Positions 18,686 through 27,203 of a stretch of 64,000 nucleotides of DNA are shown here, in pieces. The translations under genes and the position numbers were made by a program. The DNA lies in NCBI RefSeq assembly GCF_000970455.1, contig NZ_LAJG01000022.1, positions 62,001-126,000 on the forward strand, read 5' to 3'. Source of the DNA: Devosia soli. Lineage in GTDB: Bacteria > Pseudomonadota > Alphaproteobacteria > Rhizobiales > Devosiaceae. Each line of letters begins with the position of its first letter. Within the stretch, counting starts at the first letter, position 1. The notes beneath the pieces were generated by a model. The model was not told where the DNA came from. It searched no databases and saw nothing but the letters and a program-made list of their open reading frames with translations.

Positions 18686-20173
18686 TCAGTTGCTTGCGGT
18701 TGGGCGCCCGGAATAGGGGTCGAAGTCGTCGATCAGGGCGGATACCGGGGCGAGGATTTCATATTTCAGGCCATCGGGCCGGAATTCGATCGCGGCATGG
18801 CCTTTGAGTTCGGCCTGGACGATCTGCTCGACAACCCGCGAACCGAAACCCCGGCGCTTTGGTGGCTCCACCTTGGGGCCGCCCATTTCGCTCCAATAAA
18901 AGTGCAGCGATGGCTCGTCGCCCTGTTCAAGCGTCCATGTGATCGTCACCGAGCCGTTTTCGGTGGAAAGCGAGCCATATTTGACCGAATTTGTCGCCAG
19001 CTCGTGCAGCGCCAGCGAAAGCGTCGACACCGCCTTGGCGCCGAGCATCAGGCGCGGCCCGGCGACGCGAATATTGCCGGTGTGAAACGGGAAGATGCTT
19101 TTTTCGACGACATCGCGCAAGGTGGCGCTGCTCCAGCCTTCCTGGGTCAGCAGATCCTGCGCACTGGCCAGAGCCTGGACGCGGCCAAGCGCGCGCGACT
19201 GCGCATCCTCGACGCTTTCGGCGGATTTCAGCGATTGCACAAACACGGCTTGCGCCGTCGCCAATGTGTTCTTGACACGGTGGCTGAGCTCGCGAGCAAG
19301 CAGCTTGCGATGCTCCTCGGCTTCCTTGCGTTCCGTGATGTCTAGGCCAACGCCGGACATGATCGCCGCTTCGTCGACGAGATCGTGGCTCACCTGGCCG
19401 CGCAACTCCACCCAGCGGCTTTCGCCAAGCGGGGTCTCGAGGCGGCATTCGACCACAACTTCCTCGCCGGTTTCGACGGCACGGTCATGGGCCTGCTGCC
19501 AGGCGAGGCGATGGGTCTCGTCGAAGGCGGCCAGCATCTGGTCAAAGCTGAAACTTTCGCCCGGCGCCCGGCCGAAAATGGCCTTGAAGCGGGCCGATAC
19601 GACCAGCCGCTTCGATTTGAGATCGAGCGTCCAGACGCCCATCCCAGCTGCCTGGAGAATGAACCGCAGGCGGGCTTCGGCGGCCGTCACGTCAAGCATG
19701 CGCCGCTCGACTTCGGACTCCAATTCCCCCTGCGACATCTGCAGTTCGGCGAGCCGGTTACGATCCGGGCTGACGTCGAACTGGGAGGCGAAGAAATAGG
19801 TCAGGTGGCCATTTTCATCGAAAACTGGGCTGATCAGCAGCCGATTCCAAAAGCTCGACCCGTCCTTGCGATAATTCAGCAGGTCGATTTCGATCGGCTC
19901 GCGCCGCGCAATGGCGTTGCGCACGCGCGTCACGTCATCGGCATTGGTGGCCGCGCCCTGAAGAAAGCGGCAGTTCTTGCCCAAAACCTCGTCGCGCGTA
20001 TATCCCGTGAGCTTGGTGAAAGCGTCGTTGAGAAACACGATGGGATTGTCGGGCTGGTCCGGGTCGGTAATCAGCATCGGCATGCGCGTCGCCCGCACCG
20101 CTGCTGCGAATGGGTCGTTGGACGCTGCGGACTTGTGCAGCTCGACTTCGATGCGTTCTTGGTTCTTGTTCAT
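18686..20173 (-). CDS. LOV-domain blue-light sensor histidine kinase, HWE family
   Basis: A 495-residue soluble kinase. The N-terminal PAS domain is a LOV domain: GKNCRFLQGA has the photoactive cysteine (Cys68), with flavin-contact residues in LLNYRKDGSSFWN and YFFASQFDV. A short coiled coil links it to a second PAS domain (about residues 165-285). The HWE kinase core follows, with phospho-acceptor His298 in ELSHRVKNTLA, the N-box HELATNSVKYGSL, the WSE triplet that names the family, and GFGSRVVEQIV. Brucella and Rhizobium LOV-HWE kinases have this plan. Blue light should form a cysteinyl-flavin adduct and raise autophosphorylation. No stand-alone response regulator is adjacent. The ATG at 20173 is preferred to one at 20212. 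Confidence 0.88.
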   Translation of the reverse strand: MNKNQERIEVELHKSAASNDPFAAAVRATRMPMLITDPDQPDNPIVFLNDAFTKLTGYTRDEVLGKNCRFLQGAATNADDVTRVRNAIARREPIEIDLLNYRKDGSSFWNRLLISPVFDENGHLTYFFASQFDVSPDRNRLAELQMSQGELESEVERRMLDVTAAEARLRFILQAAGMGVWTLDLKSKRLVVSARFKAIFGRAPGESFSFDQMLAAFDETHRLAWQQAHDRAVETGEEVVVECRLETPLGESRWVELRGQVSHDLVDEAAIMSGVGLDITERKEAEEHRKLLARELSHRVKNTLATAQAVFVQSLKSAESVEDAQSRALGRVQALASAQDLLTQEGWSSATLRDVVEKSIFPFHTGNIRVAGPRLMLGAKAVSTLSLALHELATNSVKYGSLSTENGSVTITWTLEQGDEPSLHFYWSEMGGPKVEPPKRRGFGSRVVEQIVQAELKGHAAIEFRPDGLKYEILAPVSALIDDFDPYSGRPTASN

Positions 20174-20383
20174 GGCGCGCCAGCTATAACCTGCAACCGC
20201 CTGCTGCGCCATTGTGCGCCGATGAATTTATCGAGCGGGCAACCTTAGGCGGGCGCGCCATCGCGCACTTTGCAGGCTCCATCTTTGCTCTTGGAGGATG
20301 CCGCTGGGCTGGCCTCATAAACCCCTCTCGAGATCCAGTGGGGAAACCTGCAGCTCACGCGATAAACGTTGCAAACCGCTCGG

Positions 20384-20393
20384 GGTTAACCAT
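20384..20393 (+). promoter_or_regulatory. GGTTAACCAT, possible CtrA half-site
   Basis: GGTTAACC is a perfect 8-bp palindrome, and with the next two bases gives TTAACCAT, a form of the CtrA half-site known from Caulobacter. It lies about 55 bases before the hybrid kinase start, in a 273-base divergent region that otherwise shows nothing I recognise. One half-site alone is weak evidence. Confidence 0.2.
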
Positions 20394-20446
20394 AATCTGC
20401 GCCGTCAAGTTCGCGGCAGCGGCATTTCGGGCGAAGGTCGAGCACC

Positions 20447-22453
20447 ATGAAGATGCCAGCGGGCGGGTTTTATTCGAGCTTGCGCTCTTTGGCCCTCCTC
20501 GTCCTTGCAGCCATAACCCCGCTGGTCGTTCTCGCGACGCTTCTCATTCCATCCAATCAGCGCGCCGAACAGCAGCGCCTTGATGAACAATTGCGCAGAG
20601 CGGCCGGGCGGGCGGCTATCGCAATTGAGCGCGAACTCTACACCCAGGAGCAGTTGCTTGCGATGCTGGCGGAGAGCCCGCGCCTCGATCCGCCGATCGA
20701 TACAGCCAGCTTTTCCGATATCGTCGAGCGTCTGCGCGTGCGCCTGCCCGATTGGTCGAGCGTTCGCGTCAGCGATCCGGCTGGCCATCTGCTTTTCGTG
20801 TCGCCGCCGCCCGCCGTCGCAACGCATACCGTCATCGATCTTGCGAGCCACCAGAAGGTGGTCGACGACCTTGATCCGCAGGTCGGCGAGATGGTCACCG
20901 GTCCCGCCGGCAAACCGGGTTTTGCCTTGCGCGTTCCGATCATCCGCGATGGCAAGCTCGTCTATGTTCTCTCCGCCGTCATCCGCCCGTCCTCGCTCGA
21001 ACATACGCTCGACAATACGGCTCTCCAGCCAGGGTGGGAGGCGCGTCTTGTCGATGGCGCCGGCCAGGCCATTGCTGGAGGTCCGACCGCCATCTCAGCA
21101 TCTGCGGTTGCGTTGGAGGATGCGGGCTATCGCACCGATAAGGTCGCAATCGAAGGCACGTCTTGGCACGCCGTGGTCGGCATGCCGGTCGCCGCATATA
21201 ATGCCAGCGAGCGCCTCGATTTCTGGATCGTTCTTGCGAGCGGCATCATCGCTGTCGCCTTCAGCCTTCTCGCCGCCGTCCTGCTTCGGCGCGAGCTGGC
21301 CTATCGCCGTCACCAGTCCGAGATCGTTGCTAGCAGCCATCGGTTCGATGCGCTGAGCAAGCTTGCCGGTGGGCTGGCTCACGATTTCAACAATCTCCTC
21401 ATGGGCATTCAGGCAGGGCTCGACCAGCTCGAACGCCGCCGCACCGATGAAGCGCGCTTTGCCCAGGTTGTCGGTCTCATGCGCGAGTCGCTTGAGCGGG
21501 CCAAGTCGTCGGTGCAGCGGCTTTCCGGCTTCACCCGGCGCAGCGATACGGGATCGGAAGTCTTGCGCCTGCAGGATCGCTACGCGGACCTTGCGGCCCT
21601 CATCGCCCAGACCATGCGCGACGACATCGTACTCGAACGCGATCTCGACCCCCGCGTCTGGCCGATCAAGGTCGATCCGCAGGCGCTCGAAATTGCCCTC
21701 GTCAATCTGGCGTCAAATGCGCAGGATGCCATGCCGCGCGGCGGCAAGCTCAAATTTTCCGTCAAGAATGTCGAGCGTGCCGAGCGTCTAGCCCAGGGCG
21801 TGCGCGGGCGCCATGTCCACATCATGCTCGCTGATACCGGCCGTGGCATCGAGGCGGAGCACATGGCCAGGATCTTTGATCCGTTTTTCACGACCAAGGG
21901 CGCAACCTCTTCCGGTCTTGGCCTTAGCCAGGTCTATAGCTTCGTGCGCCGTTTCGGCGGCACGGCCTTTGCAGCGAGCGTACCGGGCGCGGGCACGGCC
22001 ATCCATCTGCTGCTGCCGGCAGTCGAGACAGAAACCCCAGCGGTCCCGATCGTTCGCCGTCCGGCGCGTGGGCAAAGGGTGCTTGTCGTCGACGACGATC
22101 CGATCGTTGCCCATGGCGTTGCCGCCTTCTTGGAAGGAACTGTCGCTCATGTCGATATGGCTCATTCCGGCGCCGAAGGGCTCGAGCGCCTAAAAGCCCA
22201 ATCCTTCGATACGCTTGTGACCGACATCACGATGCCGGGCATGTCAGGGTTCGAATTTGCCCGGCGAGCTGCCGAGCTGCGGCCCGATCTCAGCATTGTC
22301 CTGATGACGGGCTATAGCGATCAACTCGAAAAGGGCGCCGCCTCGCAGTTCCGGGTACTGGCAAAGCCCTTTGTCCGCGAGACGCTTCTCGAAGCCATCG
22401 CCAATCGCGTGGTGGACGAGGGCAATGTCGTCTCCCTCGACCGCCATCGCTAA
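20447..22453 (+). CDS. Hybrid sensor histidine kinase with C-terminal receiver domain
   Basis: A 668-residue inner-membrane sensor. Transmembrane segments lie near residues 12-34 and 257-280 and enclose a periplasmic sensor region of about 220 residues, probably Cache-like. The dimerisation/phospho-acceptor box is LAGGLAHDFNNLL (His312). The ATPase domain follows, with NLASNAQDAMP, DTGRGI and SGLGLS. A linker leads to a receiver domain with acidic DDD near 549-551, phospho-acceptor Asp593 (VTDITMPGMSG) and Lys640. This FixL-like core with a fused receiver suggests intramolecular phosphorelay or feedback rather than direct DNA output. It is divergent from the LOV kinase and could share targets with it. 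Confidence 0.85.
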   Translation: MKMPAGGFYSSLRSLALLVLAAITPLVVLATLLIPSNQRAEQQRLDEQLRRAAGRAAIAIERELYTQEQLLAMLAESPRLDPPIDTASFSDIVERLRVRLPDWSSVRVSDPAGHLLFVSPPPAVATHTVIDLASHQKVVDDLDPQVGEMVTGPAGKPGFALRVPIIRDGKLVYVLSAVIRPSSLEHTLDNTALQPGWEARLVDGAGQAIAGGPTAISASAVALEDAGYRTDKVAIEGTSWHAVVGMPVAAYNASERLDFWIVLASGIIAVAFSLLAAVLLRRELAYRRHQSEIVASSHRFDALSKLAGGLAHDFNNLLMGIQAGLDQLERRRTDEARFAQVVGLMRESLERAKSSVQRLSGFTRRSDTGSEVLRLQDRYADLAALIAQTMRDDIVLERDLDPRVWPIKVDPQALEIALVNLASNAQDAMPRGGKLKFSVKNVERAERLAQGVRGRHVHIMLADTGRGIEAEHMARIFDPFFTTKGATSSGLGLSQVYSFVRRFGGTAFAASVPGAGTAIHLLLPAVETETPAVPIVRRPARGQRVLVVDDDPIVAHGVAAFLEGTVAHVDMAHSGAEGLERLKAQSFDTLVTDITMPGMSGFEFARRAAELRPDLSIVLMTGYSDQLEKGAASQFRVLAKPFVRETLLEAIANRVVDEGNVVSLDRHR

Positions 22454-22465
22454 AGCGCGCCGGCC

Positions 22466-22708
22466 TTACTGATTGCGCACGCGCTGTGTCGCGGGTGGGT
22501 TGGCTTCGAGCCGTTCGAGTGCAGCTTCATACTTTTCGGCCACTGCCGCATCGAATTCGTGGTCGATGGCGCTGAATTCGTAGTCGTGCACCTGTTCCTG
22601 GGTCAGCCCGGCTTCGGCGGCAAAAACCGCGATGTCCATGCCAAGCGCCAGGCGCCGGTTGTGGTCGCCCTTGGGCTGGTGGTCTTCATTGCTCGTATAG
22701 ACGGCCAT
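22466..22708 (-). CDS. Small hypothetical protein
   Basis: An 80-residue acidic protein with a perfect ribosome binding site, GAGGAGG, before the ATG at 22708. It has no signal peptide or membrane segment. Predicted helices cover most of it, including LTQEQVHDYEFSAIDHEFDAAVAEKYEAALERLE split over two helices. I do not recognise a family. The strong translation signal argues that it is real. It lies tail to tail with the hybrid kinase gene and is separate from the creatininase gene upstream. Confidence 0.6.
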   Translation of the reverse strand: MAVYTSNEDHQPKGDHNRRLALGMDIAVFAAEAGLTQEQVHDYEFSAIDHEFDAAVAEKYEAALERLEANPPATQRVRNQ

Positions 22709-22845
22709 TGGAGCCTCCTCTTGCTGCCAGGGCACAGACAATGCCTGGCGTGTCGAGGCTAACGTCCTCGTGCCAAAAACGCTCCGGTCGTCGGCTTGAG
22801 CAGGACGCAGCGGCGCTGATCTTTTGGAGAGCTGGTCGCTGCCGC

Positions 22846-23646
22846 TCAGTTGTCCGCTGCTTTTCCCGGCAGCGGCATCGCGACCATCTCACGCAGCACA
22901 TTTATCATGCCTGCGATATTGGCTTCGGCAATCACGCGCCCTTTTTCGGCCGTTGCGGCGCTCGCGTCGCCGACAGCGCCCGATGGATTGATGTCCGAGG
23001 CGATCCAGGCATAGACATGGCCAAAGGCGCCGGTGGGGCGCAGATACTGAAACTGCTGCTCGTCCCGCGCCGCGATCGACACAAAATTCTGCGCCTTGGT
23101 CATGTCGACCAGATGCGGCTTGAAGTGAAGAACGAGCGAAGTCTCCGAATCCCCGCCATGGATGCCGTGACGCCGTTCGAGATCGGTCAGGACATCGGGC
23201 GGGGTGAAGCGCCAGCCGCTCTTGACCGCGAGCATGCCGGCGCGAACCCGCAGCTCGCGCGCGACGATGCCCATGATTTCTTCGTTGCCGCCGTGAGAGT
23301 TGATGAAGATCAGTTTCTTCACGCCGGCACGGGCAATTTCAAGGCCGATCTGCGTCCAGCCATCGATCAGGTTGGTGGCCGTGTGGGTGATGGTGCCCTT
23401 GGCCCAGATATGTTCGTTGGATTTGCCGATCGCCTGAACCGGCAGGATGCGCAGGTCGAGATCGGCGGGCGCCCGTTCGGCCAGAAGTTCGAGCATCGAG
23501 GTATTGATGATCGTATCGGTGCCCACCGGCAGGTGCGGGCCATGCTGCTCCACCGCCGCGATGGGCAGGATGGCAATGGTCTTTTCCGGGTCAATCCCTT
23601 CGAATTCGCTGGCCGAAAAATCGGTCCACCAGATCTTGCGCATCAT
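22846..23646 (-). CDS. Creatininase-family amidohydrolase
   Basis: A 266-residue metal-dependent hydrolase. The first metal motif is VEQHGPHLPVGTD (Glu33, His35, Asp44). His118 in NSHGGNEE, and His163 and Glu168 in IHGGDSETS, complete the centre. The family includes creatinine amidohydrolase, formylaminopyrimidine deformylases and MftE, all of which open C-N bonds in small cyclic or formamide compounds. It is downstream of ridA by 8 bases in a leftward operon, divergent from a pyrimidine-type ABC importer and a cytosine-deaminase-like gene. A deformylase or ring-opening role on a pyrimidine or imidazole compound therefore fits better than creatinine alone; this is inference. Confidence 0.8.
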   Translation of the reverse strand: MMRKIWWTDFSASEFEGIDPEKTIAILPIAAVEQHGPHLPVGTDTIINTSMLELLAERAPADLDLRILPVQAIGKSNEHIWAKGTITHTATNLIDGWTQIGLEIARAGVKKLIFINSHGGNEEIMGIVARELRVRAGMLAVKSGWRFTPPDVLTDLERRHGIHGGDSETSLVLHFKPHLVDMTKAQNFVSIAARDEQQFQYLRPTGAFGHVYAWIASDINPSGAVGDASAATAEKGRVIAEANIAGMINVLREMVAMPLPGKAADN

Positions 23647-23654
23647 AAAATTCC

Positions 23655-24044
23655 TCAGGCGGGGCCGGCGGCGATGACTTCGATCTCGACGACGAATTCG
23701 GGCCGGGCGAAGCCGGAGACGATCATCAGCGTCGAGGCGGGATAGGGCGCGGCAAAAAGTGCGTTCCGCACACCCATATAGTCGGGCAGGTGCTCGCGCC
23801 CGGTGACATAGGCATTGATGCGGATGATGTGTTCAAGGCCGAGCCCGGCTTCGCGCAGGATAGCCGCGATATTTTCAAAGCAGAGTTTTGTTTGTCCGGC
23901 ACAATCTGGCGGGACCGTCCTGTCTGCCGCGATCCCGAGCTGCCCTGAGCATAAAACCAAGCGCTGGCCGGGTGGCACGACGATGCCATGGCTATAGGGC
24001 GCAAAAGGCGGGTGGATGTCCTGGGGGCTGAGCGCGGTGATCAT
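23655..24044 (-). CDS. RidA family protein (YjgF/UK114, enamine/imine deaminase)
   Basis: A 129-residue trimer-forming RidA-type protein. PFAPYSHGIVVPPG contains the Tyr-Ser pocket residues, LVLCSGQLG the conserved strand and QTKLCFENIAAIL the following helix. A C-terminal VEIEVIAAGPA replaces the classical catalytic VEIEAIA with its upstream arginine kept in ARPEF. RidA proteins hydrolyse reactive enamines and imines, and clustered paralogues such as RutC act in nucleobase degradation. It is the first gene of the leftward operon and probably clears an intermediate of the neighbouring pathway. Confidence 0.82.
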   Translation of the reverse strand: MITALSPQDIHPPFAPYSHGIVVPPGQRLVLCSGQLGIAADRTVPPDCAGQTKLCFENIAAILREAGLGLEHIIRINAYVTGREHLPDYMGVRNALFAAPYPASTLMIVSGFARPEFVVEIEVIAAGPA

Positions 24045-24255
24045 GGTTATCCAAAGCTTGCGCGGGGAATGCTAGTCAGCAGTAAAGCGCTTGACCAGAC
24101 CCAAAATGAATTTTCTGCATGCATAGCAGGCATTCTTTTCGGCTGCCTATTTTTTGAGTTCCATTTGGCCCGGCGATGCGGAATGGTGGAGGTCAGGGCG
24201 AAGGAGATCGTCCAACTCATCAAGCCCGGGAAACGGGGCACAGGGAACGCAGCAG

Positions 24256-25257
24256 ATGCACGCAACACTCAAATCGACGATCGTCGCCGTCATGGCGCTC
24301 GCCGCGACGCAGGTCTCGGCCCAGGAACTCGACAAGGTCACCTTCGCGACCAATTGGCTCGCCCAGGCCGAACATGGCGGCTACTACCAAGCCGTGGCCG
24401 ACGGCACTTACGAAAAATACGGACTCGACGTCACCATTATGCAGGGCGGGCCGCAATCGCCGGGCCGGCCGATGCTTGTTTCGGGTCAGGTGCAATTCTA
24501 CATGGGCGGCGCCACCGGCGCGATCAACGCGGTCAAGGAAGGCATTCCGACCATCACGCTGGCCGCGATCTTCCAGAAGGATCCCCAGATCCTGATGTCG
24601 CATCCGGGCAAGTTCGCGACCTTCCCCGAACTCGCCGGCGCCAGCAAATATATCCTCAGTGCTGATGGGTTTACCGGCTACTTCACCTGGATGAAGTCGA
24701 AATGGCCCGAATTCGTCGACGAAAAATACGAACCCTACCAGTTCAATCCCGCCTCTTTCCTTGCCGACGACATGGCGATCCAGCAGGGCTACCTGACGTC
24801 CGAGCCGCTGGCCATCGAACGTGAAGCCGGCTTTGCGCCCGATGTCTGGCTCCTCGCCGACAATGGCTATGCGCCTTATTCGACGACGATTGAAGCGATG
24901 AAGCCCTGGGTGGACGAGCATCCCGATATCGCCAAGCGCTTCGTTGAGGCCACGATCATCGGCTGGTCCAATTACCTTTATGGCGACAACAAAGCCGCCA
25001 ACGACCTGATCAAGGCCGACAATCCCGAAATGACCGACGACCAGATCGCCTATGGCATCGAGAAGATGAAGGAATATGGGATTGCCGTTTCCGGCGATGC
25101 CGAAACCAAGGGCATCGGCTGCATGACCGATGAAGGCTGGAAAACTTTCTACGACTCCATGGTCACCGCCGGCGTCTTCGAAGCCGGGATCGATGTCACC
25201 CAGGCCTATACGACCGAATATGTCTGCCAGGGTCTTGGCGTCGACCTCTTCAAGTAA
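24256..25257 (+). CDS. ABC transporter substrate-binding protein, NMT1/THI5-like
   Basis: A 333-residue periplasmic binding protein. Residues 1-21 form a signal peptide (ending TQVSA). The mature part begins ELDKVTFATNWLAQAEHGGYYQA, typical of ThiY-like proteins that bind pyrimidine precursors of thiamine and of NitT/TauT-type binding proteins. The ATG at 24256 is used because it starts the signal peptide; the frame extends 34 codons upstream without one. It is the first gene of the rightward operon, divergent from ridA by 211 bases. Given the cytosine-deaminase-like gene downstream, the ligand is probably a pyrimidine. Confidence 0.82.
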   Translation: MHATLKSTIVAVMALAATQVSAQELDKVTFATNWLAQAEHGGYYQAVADGTYEKYGLDVTIMQGGPQSPGRPMLVSGQVQFYMGGATGAINAVKEGIPTITLAAIFQKDPQILMSHPGKFATFPELAGASKYILSADGFTGYFTWMKSKWPEFVDEKYEPYQFNPASFLADDMAIQQGYLTSEPLAIEREAGFAPDVWLLADNGYAPYSTTIEAMKPWVDEHPDIAKRFVEATIIGWSNYLYGDNKAANDLIKADNPEMTDDQIAYGIEKMKEYGIAVSGDAETKGIGCMTDEGWKTFYDSMVTAGVFEAGIDVTQAYTTEYVCQGLGVDLFK

Positions 25258-25268
25258 AATCCCGATCC

Positions 25269-25293
25269 CGGCGCGGGCATGTCGTCCGCGCCG
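25269..25293 (+). terminator. GC-rich hairpin between binding-protein and ATPase genes
   Basis: CGGCGCGG (25269-25276) pairs perfectly with CCGCGCCG (25286-25293) around a 9-base loop, 11 bases after the binding-protein stop. No T-run follows. Such hairpins often protect the binding-protein mRNA and lower expression of the membrane components. Confidence 0.5.
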
Positions 25294-25319
25294 CTCCGAC
25301 CCTAGAATGGGCGATTGCT

Positions 25320-26153
25320 TTGACTGACCTGACGATTTCCGCGCCAGCAACAGCGGCGCCATCCAACGCTTCCCAGCTTGTCGTGTCGATGCGACATGTC
25401 GGCAAGCTCTTTTCAAACGGCACTCTGGCGCTCAAGGACATGTCGCTCGATGTGCAGCGCGGCGAGTTTTTGAGCCTGCTCGGCCCTTCCGGTTGCGGCA
25501 AATCGACGGCCTTGCGCATCATCGCCGGCCTCGGCGCGCCGAGTTCGGGCACGATCGACTGGCCATCGTCCAAGATCAGCAAGAAGGGCCTGCCGGAAGG
25601 CGATGTCGGTTTCGTGTTCCAGGAGCCGACGCTGATGCCCTGGCAGACGGTGTGGGGCAATGTCTATCTGCCGCTGCGCCTGCGCGGTGTTTCCAAGGCC
25701 GATGCCCATCCTGCGATCATGGAAGTCCTGGCTTCCGTCGGTCTTGCCGATTTCACCAAATCCTATCCGCGCGAGCTTTCGGGAGGCATGAAGATGCGCG
25801 TCTCGATCGCGCGGGCGCTGGTGACCAAGCCAAAGCTTTTGCTGATGGATGAGCCTTTTGCGGCGCTCGATGAAATCACGCGCCAGAAGCTCAATGACGA
25901 CGTGCTGCGGCTTTGGCGCGAAACCGGCATCACGGTGATCTTCGTGACGCACTCGGTGTTCGAAAGCGCGTTTCTGAGCAATCGCATCGTCGTCATGCGG
26001 GCCCGGCCCGGCCAGGTCTATGCCGACCTGCCGCTTGAAACCTCGGCAGTGCGCGACGAACATTATCGCACTTCCGAAGAATATCGCGCGACGACGGACA
26101 CCGTGTCGCGCGCGCTTCAGGAAGCCATCATGCGGGGAGCCCAGGCCAGATGA
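25320..26153 (+). CDS. ABC transporter ATP-binding protein (NitT/TauT type)
   Basis: A 277-residue ATPase. Walker A GPSGCGKST is at residues 55-63, the Q-loop at FVFQEPTLMPWQ, the signature is LSGGMKMRVSIARAL, and Walker B LLLMDEPFAALDE. The D-loop and switch histidine (VTHSVFES) follow. The frame begins at a TTG (25320), with no better start before the domain; the leader of about 20 residues is poorly conserved. It overlaps the permease gene by four bases (ATGA). It drives import with the THI5-like binding protein. Confidence 0.82.
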   Translation: MTDLTISAPATAAPSNASQLVVSMRHVGKLFSNGTLALKDMSLDVQRGEFLSLLGPSGCGKSTALRIIAGLGAPSSGTIDWPSSKISKKGLPEGDVGFVFQEPTLMPWQTVWGNVYLPLRLRGVSKADAHPAIMEVLASVGLADFTKSYPRELSGGMKMRVSIARALVTKPKLLLMDEPFAALDEITRQKLNDDVLRLWRETGITVIFVTHSVFESAFLSNRIVVMRARPGQVYADLPLETSAVRDEHYRTSEEYRATTDTVSRALQEAIMRGAQAR

Positions 26154-27019
26154 GCGACGCCGTTTCCTTCGACAAGGCCTCGACCGAGGCCGGCACCGAC
26201 AGCCAGGTCGTCATTCCGGTCAGCCGCTCGAGCGTCGGCGAGCGCGTCTTGTCGATCGTCGTGCCGGTCTTCATGGTGCTGCTCGCCATCGCCGCCTGGC
26301 AGGCGCATATCATGATCAACCAGGTGCCGCGCTATATAATGCCGGCGCCGCTCGATGTGGTGAATGCGCTCTTTACTGATTGGGGCACGCTCGCGCCATC
26401 GCTGCTCGTCACCCTGCGGATCACCATGATGGCGCTCGGGATCGCGCTTATCGGCGGGGTCGGCCTCGCCATCATCCTGGTGCAGAGCCGCTGGATCGAA
26501 CTTGCGCTGTTTCCTTTCGCGGTGATCCTGCAAGTGACGCCGATGATCGCCATCGCGCCGCTCCTCATCATCTACATGCCCGATACGCAATCAGCGCTGC
26601 TGACCTGCGCCTTCGTCGTCGCCTTTTTTCCGATCCTTTCGAACATGGTCGCCGGGCTCAAAAGCGTCGACCATAACCTTCTCAACCTCTTCGAGCTTTA
26701 TGGCGCGAGCCGCTGGCAGACGCTGATCCATCTCAAACTGCCCTCGTCGCTACCCTATTTCGCCGCGGGCCTCAGGATCGGTGGCGGTCTTTCGCTGATC
26801 GCTGCAGTCGTCGCCGAGTTCGCGGCGGGTTCGGCCGGCAAGGGGTCGGGGCTGGCATTTCGTCTGCTCGAATCCGGCTATCGCCTCAATTATCCGCGGC
26901 TTTATGCGGCGCTGGTGCTGCTCATGGTGACGGGCGTCGCGATCTTCACGCTGACTTCGCTGATTTCCTGGGCCATGCTGCATCGCTGGCACGAAAGCGC
27001 GCTCAAGCGGGAGAATTGA
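26150..27019 (+). CDS. ABC transporter permease (NitT/TauT, BinPDT family)
   Basis: A 289-residue inner-membrane permease with about six hydrophobic segments. The conserved EAA-type loop appears as ELYGASRWQTLIHLKLPSSLP, which docks on the ATPase. The N-terminal 30 residues are cytoplasmic. It is translationally coupled to the ATPase gene. The next 184 bases before the deaminase gene contain only a short proline-rich frame that I do not accept as a gene. Confidence 0.85.
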   Translation: MSDAVSFDKASTEAGTDSQVVIPVSRSSVGERVLSIVVPVFMVLLAIAAWQAHIMINQVPRYIMPAPLDVVNALFTDWGTLAPSLLVTLRITMMALGIALIGGVGLAIILVQSRWIELALFPFAVILQVTPMIAIAPLLIIYMPDTQSALLTCAFVVAFFPILSNMVAGLKSVDHNLLNLFELYGASRWQTLIHLKLPSSLPYFAAGLRIGGGLSLIAAVVAEFAAGSAGKGSGLAFRLLESGYRLNYPRLYAALVLLMVTGVAIFTLTSLISWAMLHRWHESALKREN

Positions 27020-27203
27020 AGGTGAACGTACAAGCAATCTTCATGGGATGGGCGGCGCCGCTCCCTATCCCGCCGAGTGTGGATGTTCCGCCCGGCAATG
27101 ACGCTCCGGCACCTCTTTCCTGGGTGAAGGGGGAAGGACGCCTTCTCGATCTTGCCAGATTGCGTGGACGGCTGGCGTCCGTGCTGGCGGGGAGGTATCG
27201 GCT

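Noticed and set aside
24045-24255. Possible TPP riboswitch before the ThiY-like binding protein
   Set aside because: I looked for the CUGAGA and GGAUAAUGCC-type thi-box elements and did not find them. Only a short AAAAT-GA-ATTTT repeat is present.
24220-25416. 398-codon antisense frame opposite the THI5-like binding protein
   Set aside because: The + strand encodes a signal peptide and a full binding protein. The antisense frame spans gene ends and has shadow composition.
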